Source: Saccharomycodes ludwigii
Taxonomy: Eukaryota > Ascomycota > Saccharomycetes > Saccharomycodales > Saccharomycodaceae
NCBI RefSeq assembly: GCF_020623625.1
Contig: NC_060206.1
Span: 248,001 to 312,000 of the forward strand
Direction: 5' to 3'
DNA: 64,000 nt
Shown one piece after another: positions 39,887 to 48,047 of this stretch. The position numbers and the translations under genes are program-made. Each line of letters opens with the position of its first letter. The first letter of the stretch is position 1. The notes under the pieces were generated by a model. That model searched no databases, was not told where the DNA came from, and saw nothing but the letters and a program-made list of their open reading frames with translations.

Positions 39887-40828
39887 TTATTGGGACACAG
39901 CAGTGGCAGTGGTAGCGGTAGCTGGAGAAGTAGCAGTCGTAGCGGTAGTAGCAGAAGGAGACAAGCCAGGTGCTGGTTCGGAGGAACCAGTGGCAACAGA
40001 ATTAGCAGATTCAGTAGCATCTTTCTTCTTTATGGAAGTTTCATAAAAATCAACACCAGTATTAACCAGAGCTCTTGGAATAGAGTTTTCACTTCTAGTC
40101 AAATTTTCTTGGTATTTATTCTTCAAATCCTCGTATTTGTCAGTGACAAAACCCTTAGTCTTTGCAATATAATGATCATTGATATTCTGTTGTAATTTCT
40201 TACTAGTGTCATTCAAGTTTTGTTGTAATTGTTTGGTTGTTTGAGTTAATTCTTCAACGTGATCAACATCAACTGAATTGGAAACCAAAGTAGAATCGTC
40301 CTCTAATGTTGCAGATGAACTACCCTCTGTAACTTTTGGTTTAGAAACGCTGCCATGAGCAGTGCTCCCTTGAGTAACCTTACCAACCACAAATCTGAGG
40401 AAGACGTTTAGCAATTGAGCGAAATAGTTGATTAAAAATTTTGCAATCCAAGCAAAACCCAATTCACTATTGTGTTGGTTTTTGTACTTATAAATGAAAA
40501 CATCAACAAATTCTCTCAAAAAATAAATGTTAAAAAAATGGTCCAACTTTTTGACTACATCTACGCCGTAGTTCTTTACTATTTTCAAACTTTTGTTGTT
40601 TGAAGAAGCAATTTTATTATCTATATAAGTTAAAACGGTTAAAAACAAAGAAACTGCAGTGGTGATAAAAGGGATTTTCAAAAAAACAGCGGCACTGTTG
40701 ATGACGACTGGGTACTTGTATAAATGGTTTATTGAAGCTGATTTAGAAGAGGCAAACTTATCAGCCTGTTCCTTGTCAACAAAAATATGGACTGATTTCC
40801 TTCTATCGGAACTTGAAGATCTGGACAT
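39887..40828 (-). CDS. PET10: Pet10/Pln1, lipid-droplet perilipin
   Basis: Yeast perilipin that coats and stabilises lipid droplets. 313 aa (S. cerevisiae YKR046C is 283). The N-terminal half is the perilipin-like PAT region with amphipathic helices (YPVVINSAAVFLKIPFITTAVSLFLTVLTYIDNKI; VKKLDHFFNIYFLREFVDVFIYKYK). Helical Gln/Asn-rich segments follow (KQLQQNLNDTSKKLQQNINDHY). The C-terminus is a low-complexity Ala/Thr/Ser tail. Order UIP5 - unknown - PET10 - NAP1 follows chrXI YKR044-048. The 5' leader has TA and TG microsatellites. Confidence 0.92.
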   Translation of the reverse strand: MSRSSSSDRRKSVHIFVDKEQADKFASSKSASINHLYKYPVVINSAAVFLKIPFITTAVSLFLTVLTYIDNKIASSNNKSLKIVKNYGVDVVKKLDHFFNIYFLREFVDVFIYKYKNQHNSELGFAWIAKFLINYFAQLLNVFLRFVVGKVTQGSTAHGSVSKPKVTEGSSSATLEDDSTLVSNSVDVDHVEELTQTTKQLQQNLNDTSKKLQQNINDHYIAKTKGFVTDKYEDLKNKYQENLTRSENSIPRALVNTGVDFYETSIKKKDATESANSVATGSSEPAPGLSPSATTATTATSPATATTATAVSQ

Positions 40829-40896
40829 TTTTTTTTAATTCTTTTGTTGTTTTTTTCTTTTTTTTTTTTTTTGTATTGAATATTTGTATCTGTAAC

Positions 40897-40933
<37 letters not shown>

Positions 40934-41244
40934 ATGTGTGTTTAAAGGAATATTATAAGTAGTGGTTGTAAAGTTGAAGAGTATTCAGATAATTTTTTGA
41001 TTAATTTTTTTTTTTTGATAAATTGAGGGTTTTTTTTTTCCTTTACAAGAATTTAAAATAGAAATTGTTATTTATATATATATATATAACATGTATGTAT
41101 ATCAATTTATATAATTATTTTATCGGGTTATCATTATAAGGAGAGGGGAGAGGGGAAGCATGTGCCAATTGAATTAAAAAAAAAAAAAAAAAAAGGGGGC
41201 AGGGGAGGGTAACAGTGTGACGTGCGACGAGTGTGAAGTGCGAA
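40829..41244. other. PET10 upstream region, with TA/TG microsatellite
   Basis: T run, then (TA)n at about 40896-40914 and (TG)n at about 40915-40939, then T- and G-rich runs. At 41219-41244 a degenerate GTGCGA-rich stretch leads into the 16-bp array. No gene is seen. Confidence 0.65.
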
Positions 41245-42092
41245 GAGCGAGAAGAGTAAAGAGCGAGAAGAGTAAAGAGCGAGAAGAGTAAAGAGCGAGA
41301 AAAGTAAAGAGCGAGAAAAGTAAAGAGCGAGAAAAGTAAAGAGCGAGAAAAGTAAAGAGCGAGAAAAGTAAAGAGCGAGAAAAGTAAAGAGCGAGAAAAG
41401 TAAAGAGCGAGAAAAGTAAAGAGCGAGAAAAGTAAAGAGCGAGAAAAGTAAAGAGCGAGAAAAGTAAAGAGCGAGAAAAGTAAAGAGCGAGAAAAGTAAA
41501 GAGCGAGAAAAGTAAAGAGCGAGAAAAGTAAAGAGCGAGAAGAGTAAAGAGCGAGAAGAGTAAAGAGCGAGAAGAGTAAAGAGCGAGAAGAGTAAAGAGC
41601 GAGAAAAGTAAAGAGCGAGAAAAGTAAAGAGCGAGAAAAGTAAAGAGCGAGAAAAGTAAAGAGCGAGAAGAGTAAAGAGCGAGAAGAGTAAAGAGCGAGA
41701 AGAGTAAAGAGCGAGAAGAGTAAAGAGCGAGAAAAGTAAAGAGCGAGAAAAGTAAAGAGCGAGAAAAGTAAAGAGCGAGAAAAGTAAAGAGCGAGAAAAG
41801 TAAAGAGCGAGAAAAGTAAAGAGCGAGAAGAGTAAAGAGCGAGAAAAGTAAAGAGCGAGAAAAGTAAAGAGCGAGAAAAGTAAAGAGCGAGAAAAGTAAA
41901 GAGCGAGAAAAGTAAAGAGCGAGAAAAGTAAAGAGCGAGAAGAGTAAAGAGCGAGAAGAGTAAAGAGCGAGAAGAGTAAAGAGCGAGAAAAGTAAAGAGC
42001 GAGAAAAGTAAAGAGCGAGAAAAGTAAAGAGCGAGAAAAGTAAAGAGCGAGAAGAGTAAAGAGCGAGAAGAGTAAAGAGCGAGAAGAGTAAA
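41245..42092. repeat. 16-bp GA-rich minisatellite, 53 copies
   Basis: Fifty-three contiguous 16-bp units GAGCGAGAA(A/G)AGTAAA, every one in phase, plus a partial 54th from 42093. Only unit position 10 varies. In order along the plus strand its state runs: 3 G, 15 A, 4 G, 4 A, 4 G, 6 A, 1 G, 6 A, 3 G, 4 A, 3 G. Since 16 is not a multiple of 3, three units make a 48-base cycle that reads all frames in turn; no stop falls in one minus-strand frame, which yields a 369-aa open frame with a 16-residue Leu/Ser/Phe repeat. That frame is judged an artefact. Confidence 0.97.
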
Positions 42093-42558
42093 GAGCGAGA
42101 AAACGGTAAGGCTAAAAGAAAAACAGCAAGACAAAAAAAATAAAATTATGTAACGCGTCTGCCAAATAAATGTATAACACGTACAGGTTGCCCAAGTACA
42201 TCTTTTCCTTCCCGTTTTTTTCAATATTTTAAGAATTAAATGTAGAAGACATCAGCGCTAAGATCCCTCAATAGAAGAATTTCTCTTTCTATTCTACTTT
42301 TAGTAAAAACATTCTACCTCAGAAACTATCCAACTTCTGTAAATGAGAAGTTAATAGTCTGTCAATATAACTCATTCTAAAGAAGGTAAAATCCTCTTTC
42401 CAAATTAAAATATAAAAGTTATATGTGTAAAATACTTAAACATATATATCTTAAACTTGAGTAATTATTCTCACCAAGTATCGTTCATTTAACGTTATTA
42501 ATATCAATTAAAAATAAAAGCAAAAAGAAGTAGCGCAAAACTTTATTTATTATACGCT
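42093..42558. other. Region between minisatellite and NAP1 3' end
   Basis: Mixed-composition sequence downstream of NAP1, including a candidate solo LTR at 42241-42506 (separate entry). No gene is seen. Confidence 0.55.
42241..42506. mobile_element. Candidate solo LTR (weak)
   Basis: A 266-base segment starts TGTAGAAGAC and ends AATATCA, so it has TG...CA ends, and it is flanked on both sides by ATTAAA. A TATA-like AATATAAAAG lies near 42408. Length and target-duplication-like flanks fit a yeast LTR, but AT-rich flanks match by chance fairly easily and no second copy was found in the window. If real, it is an isolated remnant with no internal part. Confidence 0.3.
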
Positions 42559-43977
42559 CTACGACTGCTTGCATTCGGGAGGTTGCTCCTTATTAACATT
42601 CTTGAAATCGTCCGCTTCTTCTTCTTCCCCGTTATCTTCAGAATCTTCACCTTCATCTTCAGCTTCACCTTCACCTTCATCTTCACATTCGTCTTCATCT
42701 TCATCTTCATCTTCATCTTCATCCTCATCCTCATAATCTTCATCCTCACCATCTTCCAAATCAAATTCGGCAGCTACACCAGTAAACCAGTCAACAGCTC
42801 TTGGAATTAACTTGTCCTTAATTTCTTCACCAATACCGTAATCTAAGGCTAATCTGCTTTCTAATTCTTGTAACTCCTCTTCTTCTTCTGTTTCTTCTTC
42901 TTCCTCCTTTTCTGTTTCTCCTTCTTTTCCTGGTTCATCACTTTTGATTTTTTCTGGGATCTTAGGTGGGTCAAAGAAATTAAAGAAAGACTCCACAGGT
43001 GTGATCTTTTCGATTGTTCTAATTTGCTTGGTGGTTTTATTTCTCTGTCTCTTCTTTTCGACGGAAACAGTAGCATTAGCTTCATTATTAATCCAATTGA
43101 TCACACAGCCTTCGGCGTAATCATAAATGAAATCGCCAGAATAGCCTAGTTCTTTTTGATAATAATAAGTCTTGATTAAAATATCGTTGCTAAAAAATGG
43201 GTTTTCTTTCTTAAATTTGAAAGTTAATTTGAACCCGGGTTGTTGATTATCCAAATAAGACAATTGTATATCTTGTAAATATTCTAAAACCTCAGCATCC
43301 CTATCGGTAATTGTTTGGCTTGTCATCGGTAAATTATCAAAAGCAGTCAACCAAAAAGCAGGAATACCTGTATCCTTGATATCTTCTTTTTCATCTCCCT
43401 CTTTTTCCTCTTCCTCTTTTTTTTCTTCTTCTTCTTCTTCTACATGACCAGGTTCTAAATTTTTTTCTATTTCTCTTCCTTTAATTATTTCATTAGTAGT
43501 AGGTTCATCCTCTCCGCTAATCAATTCCATTCTCCTTTTAAAAATAGGCTTATAGTATTCTTCTAAATATTTCTTTTCTAAATCAAATAATTCCAGTTGG
43601 AATTTTTTTTCCGCGTCCATCAAATCACTTTGCAACTTTTTTAATGAATAAATGCGATTCTTTACCATTTTAGGCAATTGTTCGACATACCCACTGTCTT
43701 GGCCGATTAGACCACCTAATTTTTCTTGAATGGTAGCTAATAATATCGGATCACTAGCTAAAGCATTTTTAATTGTTTGTTCTTCATTCGAATCCTCTAC
43801 GACTGAGTTGTCAATATTAGTAGGAAGGGAAGTGTTTCCAAAAGAAGAAGCTGTAGCTGTAGCCGGTCTGTCGCTACGCAAATAGCTAGACATTACACTA
43901 GCTGGAGTGTTGTGTGGTGTCGGAGCACCAGCAATTTTAAAGTTCTTATTGTTTCTATTAGGAATGGGTTGAGACAT
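42559..43977 (-). CDS. NAP1: Nucleosome assembly protein Nap1
   Basis: H2A-H2B chaperone and importin cargo adaptor; also binds Clb2 and Gin4 in yeast. 472 aa (S. cerevisiae YKR048C 417). Visible: NTPASVMSSYLRSDRP near the N-terminus as in yeast, the dimerisation helix (LVKNR-type QLPKMVKNRIYSLKKLQSDLMDAEKKFQLELFDLEKKYLEEYYKPIFKRR), IPAFWLTAFDNLP, the earmuff/core strands, then the VESFFNFFDPP motif and an acidic tail of Asp/Glu repeats encoded by CATCTT-type triplets. Additional acidic insertions explain the extra length. Confidence 0.98.
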   Translation of the reverse strand: MSQPIPNRNNKNFKIAGAPTPHNTPASVMSSYLRSDRPATATASSFGNTSLPTNIDNSVVEDSNEEQTIKNALASDPILLATIQEKLGGLIGQDSGYVEQLPKMVKNRIYSLKKLQSDLMDAEKKFQLELFDLEKKYLEEYYKPIFKRRMELISGEDEPTTNEIIKGREIEKNLEPGHVEEEEEEKKEEEEKEGDEKEDIKDTGIPAFWLTAFDNLPMTSQTITDRDAEVLEYLQDIQLSYLDNQQPGFKLTFKFKKENPFFSNDILIKTYYYQKELGYSGDFIYDYAEGCVINWINNEANATVSVEKKRQRNKTTKQIRTIEKITPVESFFNFFDPPKIPEKIKSDEPGKEGETEKEEEEETEEEEELQELESRLALDYGIGEEIKDKLIPRAVDWFTGVAAEFDLEDGEDEDYEDEDEDEDEDEDEDECEDEGEGEAEDEGEDSEDNGEEEEADDFKNVNKEQPPECKQS

Positions 43978-45026
43978 TAGTATTTTTGTTGGATACCTTT
44001 TTATTTTTTCTTTTTTCTTTTTTTTGTTACGTTTTGTTTTGTTTTATGTTTTGTTTTGTTTTTTTTTATAAGTTTAAGATATTAATTTAATAAAAGGAGG
44101 TAAGAAAGATTAAAAAATAAATAAAAGTGATAGGATAATTATTAAGCAAATTTAAAAGTAGTGTTTGAAAGACTAAGCAGATTTAGCGCAGGGTTGTTGC
44201 CATGCAAATGTTTACCACTTTAACTTTCTAAATTTAACTTAGTAATTTTTTTTTTTCTTTTTTTTTTCTTTCTTTTTTTTTTTTCTTTCTTTTTTTTTAT
44301 TGGTTTTCGTTATAAAATGCAAAAAGGGGACAAAAAAAAAAAAAAAAAAAGAAAGGGAACAAAAGGTTTTTTTTTTTATTTTTATTTTCATTTTCATTTT
44401 CATTTTCATTTCTATTATCTGTCCGGGTATTCATATGTTTATATTTGCACGTGATCGCAAGTTTATTCCAAGGGCTTTTTGTTTGATAATTTTCTGTTTC
44501 GATGGCATTCTGTTATGGTTGTCGGATATAAACGGAAATAACCGACGTAAGCTTCTTTTTCTCCCCTTTGGAATAGTATTAAAAAAGAAAACACTCAAAG
44601 CAAAAGACAAATTAAATTGAAATTGAATATAAAGAACATAATAGCAATCTGTGGCTATCTTTGTAACCTTTTTTTTTGAGACAATCGTTCCCATCTTATC
44701 TTTCTTCTAATTAGCCTATTTTTTTTTGCTAGCTCAACATCCAAATTGCTTTGTGTTCTACTTTGTTTTTTTTTTTCTTAGTCTTTACAAAAACGAAAAA
44801 AAATAAAATTAAATAAAAAAAAAATAAAATTCCTATTGTTATATATATACACTAGTCAAGTCAAAGAGTAACAAGAGTTTCATGTTTCTTTTCCCTCTTT
44901 CACGTCCTTTTCTAGTCAATCATATTATATGTACATAAAGGCTTTAAAAAATAATTGAATACCATCTCATTTTTGCTACCTCCTGCCATAACATTAAAAA
45001 AAAAGAAAAAAGAAAAAAGAAAAAAA
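43978..45026. other. Divergent spacer NAP1-APD1 (right edge of the 16-44 kb block)
   Basis: TTTTG repeats (about 44028-44061), T and A runs, CATTTT repeats (about 44385-44412), and a Cbf1-type CACGTGAT at 44448-44455. It is the second synteny junction of the inserted block. No tRNA or repeat copy is visible there. Confidence 0.65.
44448..44455 (-). promoter_or_regulatory. Cbf1/E-box site (ATCACGTG on minus strand)
   Basis: Minus strand reads ATCACGTG, a perfect RTCACRTG. It lies about 580 bases before APD1 and 470 before NAP1. No CDEIII-like motif is near, so a centromere is not supported; a Cbf1 or Pho4 promoter site is more likely. Confidence 0.4.
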
Positions 45027-46016
45027 ATGAGTGGTTTTTTTGGTTCTATAGTTAAAAAATTGCGTCCGACAGATTCAAACGAAGATCTTTCCAATGAAGC
45101 TAAAATAAAAATCGAAAGTTGTATAGAAACATGCAACCCAGGCCCAGGATGTTGTGAAGGTACTGTTTCAAATAAAGATTTGGAAACTTTTAATAAGTTA
45201 AAAATCGATAAAGAAACACCCCTAATGAACTCTAGTAAAACAAACAAACTTCATTTTATCATTCCCACTTCAAAGAAGGATTGGAAACATGACGCAGTTA
45301 CAGAATTTAACAACGATACTGTGCCATACGAACTTTTTACATGGGTTAAAAGCAATAAAAGAAAATACCAAAATAGTACTTTAAGCACTGCTCCAGCTGA
45401 GGAACCTTTTATGTGTAATGTTAGTTCAATGGCTATAGATATCATGGACATTGATCAACTGAAATTCCGCAAATCAAATGTTTTAATTTTACCTTATTTT
45501 ATTACTTTACACAATTTAGTATTTGATAAAGTTGCACCTCTCTTTAACGAATTGGTTCCTCTTTTAATGAATACAGGTGGTAATGATGCCACACCCACTT
45601 TTGAAGCTATTCAAGAGTTGTGTGGGAAATACGGTGTCACTATTAGTAAATCTAATGATCGTGGTGTTATATTTCTATGCTCACACACCACGAGAGATAA
45701 AAGGTGTGGTATTACAGCTCCGATTTTATTAAAGTATTTTCATGAATTTTTAACTGATCCATATGACAGTTTCAGAAATGATTCAGATACTAGAGAAGGT
45801 GGTTATAGAGTTGCCTATGTCAATCATGTTGGTGGCCACAAATTCGCTGCCAATACTATAATTTATTTAAATAATATAAATGATCCTTTGTTAATTTGGT
45901 TGGGTAGAGTCACCCCAAAAGATGTACAACCTATTGTAGAGAACGTATTAATCCCTGAAGTTCCTAGATTGCCTTATCCGGAAAAGGTCCGCTGCATCAA
46001 GAAATATAACTGGTGA
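45027..46016 (+). CDS. APD1: Apd1, thioredoxin-like [2Fe-2S] protein
   Basis: Sucrase/ferredoxin-like family protein with a C-terminal thioredoxin-like ferredoxin fold and a His-coordinated [2Fe-2S] cluster; in S. cerevisiae (YBR151W) it confers resistance to redox-active compounds. The ATG at 45027 gives 329 aa (MSGFFGSIVKKLRPTD), near the yeast 316; an upstream open extension begins with TTG and is not used. Conserved blocks: ETPLMNSSKTNKLHFIIPTSK..W, VFLCSHTTRDKRCGITAP (here VIFLCSHTTRDKRCG), VNHVGGHKFAANTIIYL, the cluster-binding Cys and His region, and the terminal EKVRCIKKY. Its position beside a TBS1-type gene was broken by the inserted block. Confidence 0.97.
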   Translation: MSGFFGSIVKKLRPTDSNEDLSNEAKIKIESCIETCNPGPGCCEGTVSNKDLETFNKLKIDKETPLMNSSKTNKLHFIIPTSKKDWKHDAVTEFNNDTVPYELFTWVKSNKRKYQNSTLSTAPAEEPFMCNVSSMAIDIMDIDQLKFRKSNVLILPYFITLHNLVFDKVAPLFNELVPLLMNTGGNDATPTFEAIQELCGKYGVTISKSNDRGVIFLCSHTTRDKRCGITAPILLKYFHEFLTDPYDSFRNDSDTREGGYRVAYVNHVGGHKFAANTIIYLNNINDPLLIWLGRVTPKDVQPIVENVLIPEVPRLPYPEKVRCIKKYNW

Positions 46017-46017
46017 G

Positions 46018-46112
46018 TTTTTTTTTTTTTTTTTTTTTTTTTAATTTTAATTTTAATTTTAATTTTAATTTTAATTTCAATTTTAATTTCAATTTTAATT
46101 TCAATTTTAATT
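46018..46112 (+). repeat. T25 run and TTTTAA hexamer array after APD1
   Basis: T25 (46018-46042) is followed by about 11 repeats of AATTTT, the later ones alternating with AATTTC. It starts one base after the APD1 stop and probably includes its 3'-end signal; the alternating variant shows blockwise copying. Confidence 0.9.
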
Positions 46113-46169
46113 TATATAGTTATGTAAAAGAAGACAAGTGTTGAGGGGGATCGAAATGTACATACATAT

Positions 46170-47090
46170 TTATAATTCATCATATTCCATTGATTTTGCA
46201 TTTTGTTGTTGTTGTTGTTGTTGTTCTTTTTTCTTTTTCATTGCTTGAATTAACAGTAATTTAAATTTAAGCTCAGGTAAAGCCGCTAAATCGTTACTAT
46301 CTTTAGTGACTAAAAGACTATTTTCCAACATAATTTCTTCAGTATCCAAATCACTAATATTTCTATGGTATTCAGCAGCACGGTGGCATATCGCATCACC
46401 ATTAGGTTCACATTCGGATGCGATAATCCTATCAATCAAATTTAAGTTATAATCATGCAAAATAATATTATCGAGAAATTTAGTCAATGATTGTAAATCT
46501 CTGTTCCCATCAAATTCAACGGTTCTGTCTACAAAATTTAATAAATTGTCGTCTAATATGAAAAAAACACTTAAAAGCTTTTTCCAAAACCCTAATGGTT
46601 TCTCTTCCTCTTGTGGCAGGGTTTGTTCTTCCTTTTTGAGTGGTTTAATGACCTCCAAATAAGGGAACCCTTCTAATCTGGAACAAATTTCAAACCTACC
46701 AAATTGTTCACAATCAACCTCCAAGAAATTAATGTTAATTTTGTTATCAATCGAAGTCTCACCTATTTCTTCCAAGTTTAAGGGAATATCAAATAGAGTG
46801 ATATTTCCAGTGGATACTTTGTAGTTGTCACTTAGATCTTTATAGATAGGTTCTAATCTTTTACAATGAGAACACCAATTGGTAAAATATTTAACAAATG
46901 TATAATTTCTTTCATTGCGAGCATTGTTATAAAAAGTTTCGATCGTATTAACCTTCGTTACACGAGCTTCGGCCAAGTTGGGAAATAGGTTTGCTGTTAA
47001 TAATAATAATAATAATGATGATAACAATGTATTAGAGGGAGTTTTGTAATAATTTAAAGCGGTAGAAGGAAATAGTGATTGTAATTGCAT
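46170..47090 (-). CDS. MPD2: Mpd2, ER protein-disulfide isomerase family member
   Basis: ER-lumenal thioredoxin-fold protein of the PDI family (S. cerevisiae YOL088C, 277 aa). 306 aa. A hydrophobic signal sequence spans about 20-41 (NTLLSSLLLLLLTANLFPNLAEA), and the redox motif is WCSHCK with Cys 73 and 76. EVDCEQFGRFEICSRLEGFPYLEVIKP follows the yeast pattern. A C-terminal helical part ends in a Lys/Gln run (encoded by GTT repeats) and then the tetrapeptide YDEL, where S. cerevisiae has HDEL. Next to DUF1 and MHF1 in ancestral order, though separated by other genes. It is convergent with APD1. Confidence 0.95.
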   Translation of the reverse strand: MQLQSLFPSTALNYYKTPSNTLLSSLLLLLLTANLFPNLAEARVTKVNTIETFYNNARNERNYTFVKYFTNWCSHCKRLEPIYKDLSDNYKVSTGNITLFDIPLNLEEIGETSIDNKININFLEVDCEQFGRFEICSRLEGFPYLEVIKPLKKEEQTLPQEEEKPLGFWKKLLSVFFILDDNLLNFVDRTVEFDGNRDLQSLTKFLDNIILHDYNLNLIDRIIASECEPNGDAICHRAAEYHRNISDLDTEEIMLENSLLVTKDSNDLAALPELKFKLLLIQAMKKKKEQQQQQQQNAKSMEYDEL

Positions 47091-48047
47091 TTGGTTCGTG
47101 CAGATATATGTCGCTTTTAATTTTTTTTTTTTTTTTTTTTTTTTTCCTATAATTTCACAGATTTAATTAGGAAAAAAAGAGAGAGAAAAAGTGTGTTGTT
47201 TAATTATTTTTTCTTTATTTTCTTTTTTTTTTTTTTTTTGTGTAATTTGTTTATTTAATGGCAAAACTTCCCGGGTAACACAACGAGATTTGAGAGAAAA
47301 GAAAAAAAGGCGTTCAAGTTTTAACTGCCAAGAAAAATAAAAATTACAAGCTTTTTTCTTATTTTACTAAGCCATTTTTTCTTTCTTTCTTTCTTTCTTT
47401 CTCTGTATTTAATCTCCACTTGTTATTGTACCACTTCGGCTTTTGCTTTTTTATTTGAATTTATATTTCCAATTATATCATGCCTATTGTCTTTAGATCT
47501 TTGTTTGTTTATTCCCGCTGTAATTATCACTATTATCATCTGCATGTGTTTCTCAAATGTCTTTTTTTCTCATTTCCCGAGCGGCCTTTCTACTCAATAA
47601 ATTACGTATCATGCATTTGTTGCATGTGTTTGTCTCTATACAAACTTATTAATTTCATTTATTGAAAAATACACCTAGATTTCCACTCAGAAACTCACAC
47701 AGACAAATTTAAAAAAAAAGGGGAAATTAAAAAGAAAAAAAAACAGGGCTTTGAAAAATGAAAGAAAAAACATTTTTTAATTATTTCAAATTCCATGAAA
47801 AACAATAGTAAGAAGTAATTTAAAACATTGGCCAAGTATTTTTTTTTTTTTTTCTCTCTCTTCTTTTCTTGTTATATAAATAAATACGTTGATTGTTGTT
47901 TTGTCTATTTTGATTCCTTTTTTTTTTATTTTCTATATAAACCTTTTATATTAAGAGTGAAATTTAACCTATTTTTGTTAGCAAAAAGGAAAAAAAAATA
48001 TACATATACATATATATATCTACAGCCATATATAACAAATCTACAAG
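47091..48047. other. Divergent spacer MPD2 to His-rich gene
   Basis: T runs (47118-47145, 47222-47239), (CTTT) array at about 47381-47401, and AT-rich sequence. Open frames here are T-run artefacts. No RNA gene is recognised. Confidence 0.65.

Noticed and set aside
41115-42224. 369-aa Leu/Ser/Phe repeat protein on the minus strand
   Set aside because: It is wholly explained by the 16-bp array, whose phase walk repeats every 48 bases without a stop. No conserved domain or plausible start context supports translation.
44955-45026. 24-residue N-terminal extension of APD1
   Set aside because: Begins with TTG and is encoded by A-rich leader sequence; the ATG at 45027 gives the yeast-like length.
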